From Thalassobellus sediminis (GTDB lineage: Bacteria; Bacteroidota; Bacteroidia; Flavobacteriales; Flavobacteriaceae): a stretch of DNA of 64,000 nt. Position numbers and translations under genes: made by a program. Below are positions 16,545-26,043 of this stretch, one piece after another. Below the pieces are notes generated by a model that was not told the DNA's origin, searched no databases, and worked only from the letters and a program-made list of their open reading frames with translations. The DNA is taken from assembly GCF_044386045.1 (NCBI RefSeq), contig NZ_JBISCD010000040.1, forward strand, positions 496,001 to 560,000, written 5' to 3'. Each line of letters begins with the position of its first letter. Position 1 is the first letter of the stretch.

Positions 16545-17486
16545 TTACATTACAAATTTTGAACTAATAGATTGATTGTTATGCACTTTTTCCATAACCT
16601 CAGCAAATAAATCGGCACAACTTAAAACTCTAATTTTATCACTTAAAGGTTTAACTGGTATAGAATCTGTTACTATTAATTCTTCTAATTTTGAATTGTT
16701 TAAATTATCGTAAGCTTTACCCGATAATATTGGATGTGTACATATAGCTCTTACACTTAAGGCACCACGTTCCATCATTAAATCAGCTGCTTTTGTTAAA
16801 GTTCCGGCAGTATCAACCATATCATCTACCAATACCACATTCTTACCTTCTACATTACCAATAAGTTCCATGTGAGAAATAATATTAGCTTTTTCTCTCT
16901 GCTTATAACAAATAACTACATCGCTCGCTAATGCTTTAGAATAGGCATACGCTCGTTTTGAACCACCCATATCTGGCGAAGCAATTGTTAAATTGTCTAA
17001 ATTCAAGCTTTTCAAATACGGTAAAAAAATAGTAGAAGCAAATAAATGATCTACAGGTTTTTCGAAAAACCCTTGTATTTGGTCTGCATGCAAGTCCATA
17101 GTAATAATACGGGTTGCTCCTGCAGCTTCTAACATTTTAGCTACTAATTTTGCTGCAATAGGCACTCTTGGTTTATCTTTTCTATCTTGTCTAGCCCATC
17201 CAAAATATGGTAATACTGCTGTCACATGTCTAGCTGAAGCACGTTTTGCGGCATCAATCATTAACAACATTTCCATTAAATTTTCTGGTCCAGGATTTGT
17301 AGAACCTATAATAAAAATACGCGTACCACGAATAGATTCTTCATAAGATGGTTGAAACTCACCATCACTATAAGTAGATGTTATTACGTTGCCTAATTCG
17401 GCACCAAAGGCCTTAGCAATTTTTTCACCAAGCATTTTACTCTGTGTACATGCAAAAATTTTAGCTTCGGTAATTACAATTGGCAT
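16545..17486 (-). CDS. prs: Ribose-phosphate pyrophosphokinase
   Basis: A 313-residue class I PRPP synthase that makes phosphoribosyl pyrophosphate from ribose 5-phosphate and ATP for nucleotide, histidine, tryptophan and NAD synthesis. Visible signatures are the ATP-binding flexible loop YFGWARQDRKDKPR near residue 97, the DLHADQIQGFF metal-binding segment, and the PRPP loop VVLVDDMVDTAGT near 214. The ATG at 17486 lies about 60 bases downstream of a TAnnTTTG box; the leader can fold a small GCACCT/AGGTGC hairpin. It heads the prs-rplY unit. Motifs and length are standard. Confidence 0.97.
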   Translation of the reverse strand: MPIVITEAKIFACTQSKMLGEKIAKAFGAELGNVITSTYSDGEFQPSYEESIRGTRIFIIGSTNPGPENLMEMLLMIDAAKRASARHVTAVLPYFGWARQDRKDKPRVPIAAKLVAKMLEAAGATRIITMDLHADQIQGFFEKPVDHLFASTIFLPYLKSLNLDNLTIASPDMGGSKRAYAYSKALASDVVICYKQREKANIISHMELIGNVEGKNVVLVDDMVDTAGTLTKAADLMMERGALSVRAICTHPILSGKAYDNLNNSKLEELIVTDSIPVKPLSDKIRVLSCADLFAEVMEKVHNNQSISSKFVM

Positions 17487-17538
17487 AGTTAACTTGTTGT
17501 TTTATAGCGCAAAACAGCACCTTATTTTAAACGAGGTG

Positions 17539-17546
17539 CAAATTTA
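17539..17546 (-). promoter_or_regulatory. -7 promoter element and leader hairpin for prs
   Basis: TAAATTTG on the minus strand matches TAnnTTTG. Directly downstream, the predicted leader contains GCACCT and AGGTGC (17518-17540 on the plus strand), a 6-bp stem-loop. Whether the hairpin regulates prs is unknown. Confidence 0.5.
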
Positions 17547-17631
17547 TACATTTATTTTAACCTAAAAAGTATATTGACTAGTATTTTTATGATTAATCTA
17601 GAAAAAATATATATTTTTGCTATCCAAATTA

Positions 17632-17711
17632 GCTCAAGTGGTGGAATTGGTAGACACGTCGGATTCAAAATCCGATTCTTCGGAGTGCGGGTTCGATTCC
17701 CGCCTTGAGTA
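17632..17711 (+). tRNA. tRNA-Leu (CAA)
   Basis: An 80-base tRNA with a long variable arm. The acceptor arms GCTCAAG and CTTGAGT pair, with one G-U at the end. The anticodon stem TCGGA/TCCGA encloses the loop TTCAAAA, giving anticodon CAA, which reads UUG leucine codons. The T arm is CGGGTTCGATTCCCG. The discriminator is A and no CCA is encoded. It stands alone with its own terminator. Confidence 0.97.
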
Positions 17712-17723
17712 CAATTAATTTTT

Positions 17724-17769
17724 AACACCCTATTTTCTTTTAGTCTAGAAAACAGGGTGTTTTTATTTT
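17724..17769 (+). terminator. Terminator of tRNA-Leu
   Basis: AACACCCT (17724-17731) pairs with AGGGTGTT (17754-17761), with additional TTTTC/GAAAA pairing inside. A T-tract follows on the plus strand, 12 bases after the tRNA. Confidence 0.85.
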
Positions 17770-18375
17770 ACCAATAGCTCTGCTAATAATACATTTATTC
17801 TATTAAATAAATTTTAAGGATTCATTCGAGCCTTATTATCAATCAAAACCACAACAATATTGCGTTTTGTCGAAAAAAAAAGCGTTTTAACGATTTTATT
17901 AAATATTTTTACTATGTTAGCTACATGAATTAAAAAAGTGAAACATAAAGAGATAGCTTTTTGCTTCTAAAAGAAACACTTATTTTTCTACAATTTACAA
18001 AGGCTCTATTTTGATATCTTCTTTATGGTTTGATATTAATTTTGAGCCTTTATCAATTATATGAAACCTCCATAGTAGCTAAAGTTATAAAATTAACAAA
18101 CAAAAAAATATAACCCAACATATTTCTATTAATATCTTTCCAGATAGCTGATGCAACAAATCTTTTAGTGTGTGCTTAATTCTTACTACTAAAAAAAACT
18201 AATAAGAAATAGTTTTACACAAAACAAACTAACATAATATATTAGGTTTTACCGGCATTAAAATTTAAGGCTTTTAAACAACTTTACTATAATTATTCGA
18301 TCAAAAAAACACGCTTCATTGAATAATAAATGTATATATTTATGTGCCAAATAGTTTTTAAAAACAATTAATTTT
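17770..18375. other. 606-bp AT-rich region upstream of the HTCS gene
   Basis: No reading frame of note is present. It contains an imperfect hairpin (AAAGGCTC at 17999-18006 with GAGCCTTT at 18044-18051, plus an inner GATATC/GATAT stem). It also holds the 13-mer AGCTGATGCAACA at 18146-18158, which recurs inverted upstream of susC. No exact TAnnTTTG box was found close to the HTCS start. The length suggests regulatory content. Confidence 0.5.
18146..18158 (+). promoter_or_regulatory. Candidate HTCS operator half, site 1
   Basis: AGCTGATGCAACA lies 218 bases upstream of the HTCS start. The same 13 bases occur in inverted orientation at 22733-22745, upstream of the susC promoter. Shared sites in the regulator's own region and that of its target would fit autoregulation; this is inference. 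Confidence 0.35.
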
Positions 18376-21300
18376 ATGAAGAGAATAATTTATTTATTCC
18401 TTGGTTTTATCTATTTATTTAATATAAATATTTGGGCACAAAACAACTATCAAGAATACCGTTTTGTGAATATAAAAGATGGTATTTCAAAAGCTGGTGT
18501 GTCTACAATCAATCAAGATCACCACGGGTTTATCTGGCTGGGAACCAACGGCTCTGGTTTATACCGCTTTGATGGTATTGATTATGACTATTACAAACAT
18601 GTTTTAAATGACTCCACATCTATTAGTAACAATTTGATTTATTGTTCTTTAATAGATAAGACTAATAAACTTTGGATTGGCACAGAAGACGGACTGAATC
18701 TTTATGACAGAGAAAATGACCAATTTAAAAGAATCCCAATTTTAAAATCAAATAAAAATAATAAAACTAATATTTCTATTCGCAGCTTAACAAGTGACAA
18801 TAACGACAACTTATTTATTGGTACTGTTAGAAGAGGATTGTTTAAGCTAAACTTAAGTAATTTAGAAATTGAAAAAATTGCTAATGAGAACCCAGACCAA
18901 AAAATATTAGCAATACATGCTTTAAAAACAGACAAAAACGGCCGTGTTTTAGCGGGTACAAGCGAAGGTCTAAAAGAGTATGACTACAAAACAAACACTT
19001 TAAAAACAGTACTATTTAATGGCGAACATGGCTATATAAGTATAAAAGAGCCCTTACAAACATTATTAATAGACAATACAAACACTCTTTGGGTTGGAAG
19101 TGTTTCTAATGGATTATTTAATATAAAAATGAATACTAATTCTTTTTATGAACTTAATAATTTTTCCTTTTCAAATAATCGATTTTTATCGATGGCACAG
19201 TTACCAGATGGCAGTATAATGTGTGGTACAGAAAATGATGGTTTATTTCATATAAAAAACAATGGTGTTGTTTTAAAAAATTATCTATCAAATAAATCAA
19301 ATCTAAAAAGCATATTATCCAATTCTATTTGGTCATTATTTGTAGATAAAAATGAAAGAATTTGGCTAGGATATTACAATAAAGGAGTAGCAATTTATGA
19401 CAAACTATACGATAAATTTAAAAATTTAGAAAGTATCCCTAACAACCCCAATTCATTACATATAGGATCTGTAACTGGTATAGTTCAAGGTCATTTAGGT
19501 AAAATATGGATATGTATGGATGGTGGAGGAATAGATGTTTACGATAAAGTTACAAATAAAATTACTCACATAAATCAATTTGATAACAGTTCGTATTCTG
19601 GTATAAATAATGATTATTTTGAAACATTATTTATAGATAGTAAACAAAATATATGGGCAGGAAGCTGGAATCATGGACTGTTTTTTTTAAAGAAAGGAAC
19701 TAAAAAATTCATTAATTATAGTATGGCCTCAACAGGAGGACAGCTTAAGTCTAATACTATTTTTAGCATTGCTGAAGATTCTAATGGAATTATATGGATT
19801 GGCTCATTCTATAAAGGGCTTCACTCCTACGATCCAAATAAAAAAAAATTCACCTATTATGACACTGAACCTTTTATAAAAAATTCTTTAAACAATGCTG
19901 ATATTAGAAAAGTATTGGTAGATTCAAGAGATAATTTATGGTTAGGAACAGAAATTGGATTATTTAAAATTAACAAAGAAAACCCTGATAATTTGATTAT
20001 TACTTCAATGAGAGACAAAATGTCTGAAGAATATAAAAATTACACAAGCGCAAACTATATTTTATCATTATTTCAAGAAAAAAAAGACACCAATACTTTA
20101 TGGATTGGTACTCGAGGAGCCGGACTCTGTAAATACGATTACAACAAAGACACATTTACTTGGTATAATAAATTAAACGATTTAGCAGAAGAAAATGTTT
20201 CAGGAATAATTAATGATTTAGATGGCAATATATGGTTAAGCGGAAATTCAGGGATTTCTAAATTAAATATAAAAGAAGATACTTTTACAAATTTTACAAA
20301 TAATGATGGGCTTTTATCTAATGATTTTAATATAAATGCTGCATTTAGAGATAATAATGGAATTCTTTACTTTGGAAACTTTCAAGGTGTTGACTATTTT
20401 AAACCAAGCGACATAAAAATAAATACGAGTTTAACATCTTTATACCTCAAAGAATTTAAAATATTTAACAAATGGATTCACCCTTCTCAAAAAGACTCTC
20501 CTTTAAAAAAAGTTATTTCAGAAACTGATAGCATTTCACTAACTAGTAAACAATCTGTTTTTACCATTGAGTACTCTGGAATAAACTATACTAGACCCGA
20601 AAAAAATGAATATGCTTTTTATTTAGAAGGTTATGAAAAAGATTACAATTATGTCGGTGATTTAAGAAGCGCAACATATACTAATTTAGATCCCGGGAAC
20701 TATACCTTTAAACTAAAAGCCTCAAACAATGATGGTATATGGAACGAAGAGCCTTTGTCTCTTCAAATAACTATTTTACCGCCATGGTGGAAAACAAATT
20801 GGGCTTTAATGACCTATATCATTTTATTTTTATTAGGACTTCTTCTCTTAAATAAAATGACTCAAAGCAGGATTAAGGAAAAAGAATTAATAAATAATGA
20901 AAGAAATAAAAGAATTCAAGAAAAGGAATTGAATGAAAAGAAATTTCAATTTTTTACTAATATTTCACACGAATTTAGAACCCCTTTAACCTTAATAAAA
21001 AACCCTCTAGAAGATATTATTAGAGAAACCAGCTTAAATCTTCCAGAGCGAATTAAACAAAAACATAATATTATACATAAAAACACAGATAGACTATATC
21101 GATTAATTAATGAATTATTAGACTTTAGAAAACTAGAATTAAATAAAGTTAGAATTAATGCTAGAAAATTAAATTTAGTTTCCTTAACTCAAGACGTAGT
21201 TAGCCATTTTAAAGAAGAAGCCTTTTCTAGAAATATACATCTATCTATAGATTCAGACGTAGCAGAACTTTGTGTTTGGGCAGATGAAAGTATGCTAGAA

Positions 21301-22536
21301 AAAATTATATTTAATTTATTATCAAATGCTATAAAACTAACACCAGATGGTGGTATTATAGGAATTGATCTTATTTCAAAAGAGGAATTAATAGAATTAC
21401 CTCTAGTTGATACTGAAAATCGAACAAAAGTAATTGAACTAGCAATATCAGATACAGGTCCTGGATTAAAAGAAGATCAAGTGAAAAGAATTTTTGAAAG
21501 GTTTTATCAAGTCGATAATTTAAATAAAACGTATTACGGAGGTACCGGTATAGGCTTAGAGGTTGTTCAAAATTTTGTTCAATTACATAAAGGAAAAGTA
21601 GAAGTAAAAAGTAAAATAGGTAAAGGCACAACTTTTAGAATTCTATTACCATCTGGAAACATGCATTTTAGTGAAAATGAATTGTCAACTAATATAATTG
21701 ACACCTCAAATAAAAAAGAACCATTTATAAGAACTAAAATAGATAACACTAAAGAAGAAAGTGTAACTTCTATATCTGAAAATGAAACAAATGAAGATTA
21801 CACCTTACTAATAGTTGAAGACAATGTAGAACTAAGAGATTATTTAACTGAAGAGTTTAAATATGTTTACAAAGTAATTACAGCAAATAACGGAAAAGAA
21901 GGAATTGAAAAAGCAAAAAAAATATTACCAGATATCATTATTACAGATGTCGTAATGTCTGAAATGGATGGTTTTAACTTTTGTAAAAACATAAAAAATG
22001 ATTTAAAAACAAGTCATATTCCTCTATTAATGCTCACAGCAAAAACACAAATAGATGATAGAATGGAAGGCATTGAGCATGGAGCAGATGCCTACATGAT
22101 AAAACCATTTGATATTAGACTCTTAAAATTAAGATTATCTCAATTAATTACTAGCAGACAACTTATTTTTAATAAATATTTCAGCCTAATAAGTGATGTT
22201 GAAAATATTAAAACAACATCTTTAGATAAAGAATTTATTAATAAAGTACTCAATTACATAAACAATAATATTGGAAATCCAGATTTAAGTGTCGAATCTA
22301 TGGCAAGTGAAATGAATTTAAGTAGAAGTCAATTTTACAGAAAGATAAAAGCCTTAACAAACCAAACAGCTAATGAATTTTTAAGAAATATTAGACTTCA
22401 AAAAGCCAAACAAATAATAGAAAAAGGAAATACTAATATAAGTGAAGTATGTTATAAAATTGGTTTCTCATCACCTTCTTACTTTACTAAATGCTTTAAA
22501 AGTTATTTCGGTTATTTACCTACAGAAGTTAAATAA
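18376..22536 (+). CDS. Hybrid two-component system sensor/regulator (HTCS)
   Basis: A 1386-residue one-protein two-component system controlling a polysaccharide locus. After a signal peptide (ending near WAQN), residues about 25-690 are Reg_prop beta-propeller repeats (IWLGTNGSGLYRFDG, LWIGTEDGLNLYDR and similar), then a Y_Y_Y domain to about 800 (YTFKLKASNNDGIW), all periplasmic. A membrane helix follows near 808-830. The cytoplasmic part has HisKA with phospho-accepting H865 (NISHEFRTPLTLI), HATPase_c (NLLSNAIKLTPDGG), a receiver domain with D1191 (IIITDVVMSEMDG), and a C-terminal AraC helix-turn-helix. Such proteins bind an oligosaccharide in the periplasm and activate the adjacent susC operon. 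It directly precedes susC. Confidence 0.95.
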   Translation: MKRIIYLFLGFIYLFNINIWAQNNYQEYRFVNIKDGISKAGVSTINQDHHGFIWLGTNGSGLYRFDGIDYDYYKHVLNDSTSISNNLIYCSLIDKTNKLWIGTEDGLNLYDRENDQFKRIPILKSNKNNKTNISIRSLTSDNNDNLFIGTVRRGLFKLNLSNLEIEKIANENPDQKILAIHALKTDKNGRVLAGTSEGLKEYDYKTNTLKTVLFNGEHGYISIKEPLQTLLIDNTNTLWVGSVSNGLFNIKMNTNSFYELNNFSFSNNRFLSMAQLPDGSIMCGTENDGLFHIKNNGVVLKNYLSNKSNLKSILSNSIWSLFVDKNERIWLGYYNKGVAIYDKLYDKFKNLESIPNNPNSLHIGSVTGIVQGHLGKIWICMDGGGIDVYDKVTNKITHINQFDNSSYSGINNDYFETLFIDSKQNIWAGSWNHGLFFLKKGTKKFINYSMASTGGQLKSNTIFSIAEDSNGIIWIGSFYKGLHSYDPNKKKFTYYDTEPFIKNSLNNADIRKVLVDSRDNLWLGTEIGLFKINKENPDNLIITSMRDKMSEEYKNYTSANYILSLFQEKKDTNTLWIGTRGAGLCKYDYNKDTFTWYNKLNDLAEENVSGIINDLDGNIWLSGNSGISKLNIKEDTFTNFTNNDGLLSNDFNINAAFRDNNGILYFGNFQGVDYFKPSDIKINTSLTSLYLKEFKIFNKWIHPSQKDSPLKKVISETDSISLTSKQSVFTIEYSGINYTRPEKNEYAFYLEGYEKDYNYVGDLRSATYTNLDPGNYTFKLKASNNDGIWNEEPLSLQITILPPWWKTNWALMTYIILFLLGLLLLNKMTQSRIKEKELINNERNKRIQEKELNEKKFQFFTNISHEFRTPLTLIKNPLEDIIRETSLNLPERIKQKHNIIHKNTDRLYRLINELLDFRKLELNKVRINARKLNLVSLTQDVVSHFKEEAFSRNIHLSIDSDVAELCVWADESMLEKIIFNLLSNAIKLTPDGGIIGIDLISKEELIELPLVDTENRTKVIELAISDTGPGLKEDQVKRIFERFYQVDNLNKTYYGGTGIGLEVVQNFVQLHKGKVEVKSKIGKGTTFRILLPSGNMHFSENELSTNIIDTSNKKEPFIRTKIDNTKEESVTSISENETNEDYTLLIVEDNVELRDYLTEEFKYVYKVITANNGKEGIEKAKKILPDIIITDVVMSEMDGFNFCKNIKNDLKTSHIPLLMLTAKTQIDDRMEGIEHGADAYMIKPFDIRLLKLRLSQLITSRQLIFNKYFSLISDVENIKTTSLDKEFINKVLNYINNNIGNPDLSVESMASEMNLSRSQFYRKIKALTNQTANEFLRNIRLQKAKQIIEKGNTNISEVCYKIGFSSPSYFTKCFKSYFGYLPTEVK

Positions 22537-22732
22537 AGAGCTATATAATTTATCTATACTTATTATTGAAAATTAGAATTATTAATCCTTACTTCTTACT
22601 TAATAAGCTTAAAACATCTAAAAAATTAATCTTAACAACCTAACTGTTAGAATAGTAACTTCTATAAGTTAATTATATTTTTTCAATTAGAAAACATACT
22701 TTGAAAATTATGAAGCATAAAATTATTACAAA

Positions 22733-22745
22733 TGTTGCATCAGCT
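22733..22745 (-). promoter_or_regulatory. Candidate HTCS operator half, site 2
   Basis: The minus strand reads AGCTGATGCAACA, identical to 18146-18158. It ends 75 bases before the TACATTTG promoter element upstream of susC, a position suited to an activator. Confidence 0.35.
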
Positions 22746-22819
22746 GCTTAAAATAGAGCTTTGCTTGATTCGTCTTATTCATTGCGCAATATTTCATATT
22801 TATATTATTGTCATAAATA

Positions 22820-22827
22820 TACATTTG
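22820..22827 (+). promoter_or_regulatory. -7 promoter element upstream of susC
   Basis: TACATTTG matches TAnnTTTG. It predicts transcription from about 22834, giving susC a leader of about 160 bases, or a leaderless message for the small frame that starts at 22833. No -33 TTTG at the usual distance is visible, as is common at activator-dependent promoters. Confidence 0.5.
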
Positions 22828-22832
22828 AAAAC

Positions 22833-22931
22833 ATGGGAAATAATTCAGATAACAAGAAACAGTTTATAGAAATATTTTTAATAATTGCAATTATTGCATT
22901 ATTTCTATTTCTAATCATAATTGTTTTTTAA
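22833..22931 (+). CDS. Possible 32-residue small membrane protein
   Basis: A short frame from the ATG at 22833 to TAA at 22931 gives MGNNSDNKKQFIEIFLIIAI followed by more hydrophobic residues to the end. The polar N-terminal dozen residues plus one Ile/Leu/Phe-rich helix of about 20 residues resemble single-pass small membrane proteins. It sits between the HTCS and susC genes, 6 bases after the -7 box, so any translation would be almost leaderless. AT-rich DNA easily makes hydrophobic codons, so it may be a chance frame in the susC leader. I do not recognise it. Confidence 0.35.
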   Translation: MGNNSDNKKQFIEIFLIIAIIALFLFLIIIVF

Positions 22932-22993
22932 TCTAAAAAACTTTCTTAAACCAAATAAAACTAAATTACTAATCACATTCTAAACTAAATTTT

Positions 22994-25900
22994 ATGACAA
23001 ACTTTTTACTATTAAAAAAAGAAAGCTTTAAACAGTTAGGATACGTATTCCTAATGCTTGTTTTTTGCGCAGGGGCAAATGCTCAATCAACAGTTTCTGG
23101 ATCTGTGTCAGACCAAAATGGTCCGTTACCAGGTGTAAGCGTTATTGTTGAAGGCACAACAAATGGTGTTGCCACTGATTTTGATGGAAACTACACACTA
23201 AACAACGTACCTTCTAATGGAACATTAGTGTTCAGTTATGTTGGATATGTTAGCCAAAATGTTGCTGTAAACGGAAAGACTTCTATTAACGTTGTTTTAG
23301 CTGAAGACTTACAATCACTTGCTGAAGTTGTGGTAGTTGGTTATGGTGCTCAAAGTAGAGCAGAAGTAACAGGAGCTATCTCGAGTGTTAAATCAAGTGA
23401 AATTAATGCACTTCCAGTGTCAAATGCAGCAGAAGCATTACAAGGTCGTGCTGCAGGCGTTACAGTTGTAAACACTGGTTCTCCAGGAACAGCTCCAGCA
23501 ATTACTGTTAGAGGACTTGGTAGTTTTGGAAACAATAGCCCTTTGTTTGTTGTTGATGGTGTTATTGTTAGTAACCTCTCAGGTATTAACCAAAACGATA
23601 TTGAATCAATGAATATTTTAAAAGATGCATCAACAACAGCTGTATATGGATCGCAAGGGTCAAACGGTGTTGTTATGGTTACCACTAAAAAAGGTAGAAG
23701 TGGAAAAACACAATTATCGTTTAACGCTCTTACCGGATTTCAACAAAACAATGAAAGATATGATGTTTTAAACACTTCTCAATATTTACAATATGCAAAT
23801 GACGCTTTTGGTATTATACCAAATACACCTGCTGCATCTTCTGGTTTAAATACAAACTGGCAAGACGAAATCTATAGAACAGGATTAACAAGAGATTATA
23901 ATTTTGCAGCGTCTGGAGGTAATGAAAACAGTGATTTTAGAATCTCAGGAGGTTATGCAGAAAAAGAAGGAATTCTTTTAAATACTGGATTTGAAAGATA
24001 CTCATTCAGAGCAAAAAGCAATTTCAAATTAGGTAAGTTAAAAATTGGCCAAAATGTTTCATTAAGTTTTAATAAGCAAAATCCAGATCCAACAGGCGTT
24101 GGCGGACGTTCTTTATTAGAACATGCTATCAAAGCCGCTCCTTATTTATCAGTATACAACCTTAATAATTTAGGAGGTTTTCAAGGCCCAAATAGTGCTG
24201 GTGATGGTCAAGATGCAGAAAACCCAGTTAGAATTTTAAAACACGGTAGCGCTATAAATAAATCGTTAAGTTTAATAGGAAGTGTATTTGCTGAATATGA
24301 AATTATAGAAGGATTAAACTTTAAAACTGAATTTGGTTTAGATTATTATAATTTTAATAACAACAGGTTTATTCCTTCATATAATGATGATAGTTTAGGA
24401 GGTACACATCAACAAACTTTTGCTGCTATTACTAAAAATTCTGGAACTGGAACAACCTTAATCTTTACAAACAGCTTAAATTATAACAAGACAATTGCTG
24501 ATTCTCATAATTTTGAATTATTGCTTTTAGCTGAAAAATTTGGTTACAAAAGAGAAAGTATCAACGCTTCGAGTAGAAATGCAGTATCTGATGAAGTAAA
24601 CCAGGTTTCAAATGAAGACTCTAGTTTGTCTAGTACTTTAAATGAATATAACAGATATGGGTATCTAGGAAGGTTAAATTATAATTTTGAAGACAAGTAT
24701 ATTGCAGCAGTTTCTTTAAGATATGACGGTTCTGCACGATTTGGAACAAACAACAAATGGGGATGGTTTTCATCTTATGCATTAGGTTGGAATATTGCTA
24801 AAGAAGATTTTATGAATGATTCTAAATTTAGCACTTTAAAATTAAGAGGTAGTTTAGGGTATTCTGGTAATGATAGATCTGCCGACTATGAAGCAAGTGC
24901 ATCGCTAACAAGTGATTTTTTATACCCAATAAATGGATCTAATGCAGTCGGGACAACATCCTTAGGTTTAGCTAATCCAAATTTAAAATGGGAGGAAACC
25001 GAACAACTTAATATTGGTTTAGATATTGGTTTATTTAACGAAAAAATCACAGCTGCAATTGAATATTACAAAAACACAAGTGATGATTTATTACTTGAAG
25101 TACCTGCGCCAAATTCTTTAGGCCTTAATATAGCCAATGGTCGAATTGGGGTATATCAAAATGCTGGATCAATAGAAACAAAAGGTTTCGAATTAAGTTT
25201 AGGTTATAATGATTATGATGGAGATTTTAAATGGTCTGCTAATTTAAACCTATCGACTAGTTCAAGTAAAGCTCTTTCATTAGGAAGCACATTGGAAGAC
25301 TTAACAGGAGGTGTATTTGAGGCTAATCCAATAACTAGAGTAACCGAATCTGAATCATTATTTTACATGTACGGTCTAGTTGCAGATGGAGTTTATCAAA
25401 ACCAAGCTGAGGTTGATGCTGTATTTACAGCTAATCCTGGTCAAACAACCGTTCAACCTGGAGATATTCGTTTTAAAGATTTAAATGGTGATGGAGATAT
25501 AACCTCTGATGATAGAACTAAAATTGGGGATCCTTTTGCTGACCTTACTTATGGTTTGAATTTAAATGGTAATTATAAAAATTGGGATTTTAATATATTC
25601 TTTACAGGTTTAGTAGGCAGAGATTTATATAACACCAATATATATGACCTAGAAGGTATGCCTAGATTATTCAATGCTGGCACAGGAGTATTAGACAGAT
25701 GGACACCAACAAACCCATCAAACACAGTGCCTAGAGCAGGAGGAGCTCCACAAAACACTGCAATATCAAGTCGTTTTGTTGAAGATGGTTCTTTTAGTAG
25801 ACTCAAAAACTTAACTATAGGCTATACTTTACCTAAAAATATCTTTGGGGAAGAATTATTCTCTAAATTTAGAGTTTATGTTAGTGGTCAAAACTTAATA

Positions 25901-26026
25901 ACATTTACAGACTATTCTGGCTTAGACCCTGAAGTTGGTAATGGAAGTAATTTTGAGTTTGGTATAGATAGAGGTTCTTACCCTCAACCAAAAACATATT
26001 TGGTTGGTCTACAAGTTTCATTTTAA
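22994..26026 (+). CDS. SusC/RagA-family TonB-linked outer-membrane transporter
   Basis: A 1010-residue TonB-dependent transporter that imports oligosaccharides with its SusD partner. After the signal peptide (ending NAQS), residues about 35-110 form a carboxypeptidase-regulatory-like domain (VSGSVSDQNGPLPGVSVIVE), followed by the TonB box region (LAEVVVVGYGAQ) and the plug domain (ALQGRAAGVTVV; FVVDGV). The remainder is a 22-strand barrel ending in aromatic GLQVSF, which suits BAM insertion. It is the first structural gene of the locus, 17 bp upstream of susD. The substrate is not readable from the sequence; the downstream GH9-like enzyme suggests a beta-glucan type glycan. Confidence 0.95.
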   Translation: MTNFLLLKKESFKQLGYVFLMLVFCAGANAQSTVSGSVSDQNGPLPGVSVIVEGTTNGVATDFDGNYTLNNVPSNGTLVFSYVGYVSQNVAVNGKTSINVVLAEDLQSLAEVVVVGYGAQSRAEVTGAISSVKSSEINALPVSNAAEALQGRAAGVTVVNTGSPGTAPAITVRGLGSFGNNSPLFVVDGVIVSNLSGINQNDIESMNILKDASTTAVYGSQGSNGVVMVTTKKGRSGKTQLSFNALTGFQQNNERYDVLNTSQYLQYANDAFGIIPNTPAASSGLNTNWQDEIYRTGLTRDYNFAASGGNENSDFRISGGYAEKEGILLNTGFERYSFRAKSNFKLGKLKIGQNVSLSFNKQNPDPTGVGGRSLLEHAIKAAPYLSVYNLNNLGGFQGPNSAGDGQDAENPVRILKHGSAINKSLSLIGSVFAEYEIIEGLNFKTEFGLDYYNFNNNRFIPSYNDDSLGGTHQQTFAAITKNSGTGTTLIFTNSLNYNKTIADSHNFELLLLAEKFGYKRESINASSRNAVSDEVNQVSNEDSSLSSTLNEYNRYGYLGRLNYNFEDKYIAAVSLRYDGSARFGTNNKWGWFSSYALGWNIAKEDFMNDSKFSTLKLRGSLGYSGNDRSADYEASASLTSDFLYPINGSNAVGTTSLGLANPNLKWEETEQLNIGLDIGLFNEKITAAIEYYKNTSDDLLLEVPAPNSLGLNIANGRIGVYQNAGSIETKGFELSLGYNDYDGDFKWSANLNLSTSSSKALSLGSTLEDLTGGVFEANPITRVTESESLFYMYGLVADGVYQNQAEVDAVFTANPGQTTVQPGDIRFKDLNGDGDITSDDRTKIGDPFADLTYGLNLNGNYKNWDFNIFFTGLVGRDLYNTNIYDLEGMPRLFNAGTGVLDRWTPTNPSNTVPRAGGAPQNTAISSRFVEDGSFSRLKNLTIGYTLPKNIFGEELFSKFRVYVSGQNLITFTDYSGLDPEVGNGSNFEFGIDRGSYPQPKTYLVGLQVSF

Positions 26027-26043
26027 CCATAAAAAAAATAATT

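Larger units (their letters stand above)
22537..22832. other. Regulatory region between HTCS and susC
   Basis: About 300 AT-rich bases without a convincing gene. Recognisable items are the inverted 13-mer TGTTGCATCAGCT (22733-22745), a loose direct repeat AGCTGCTT / AGCTTTGCTT at 22743-22768, and the -7 box at 22820. This is where an AraC-type output domain would be expected to bind. Confidence 0.45.
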
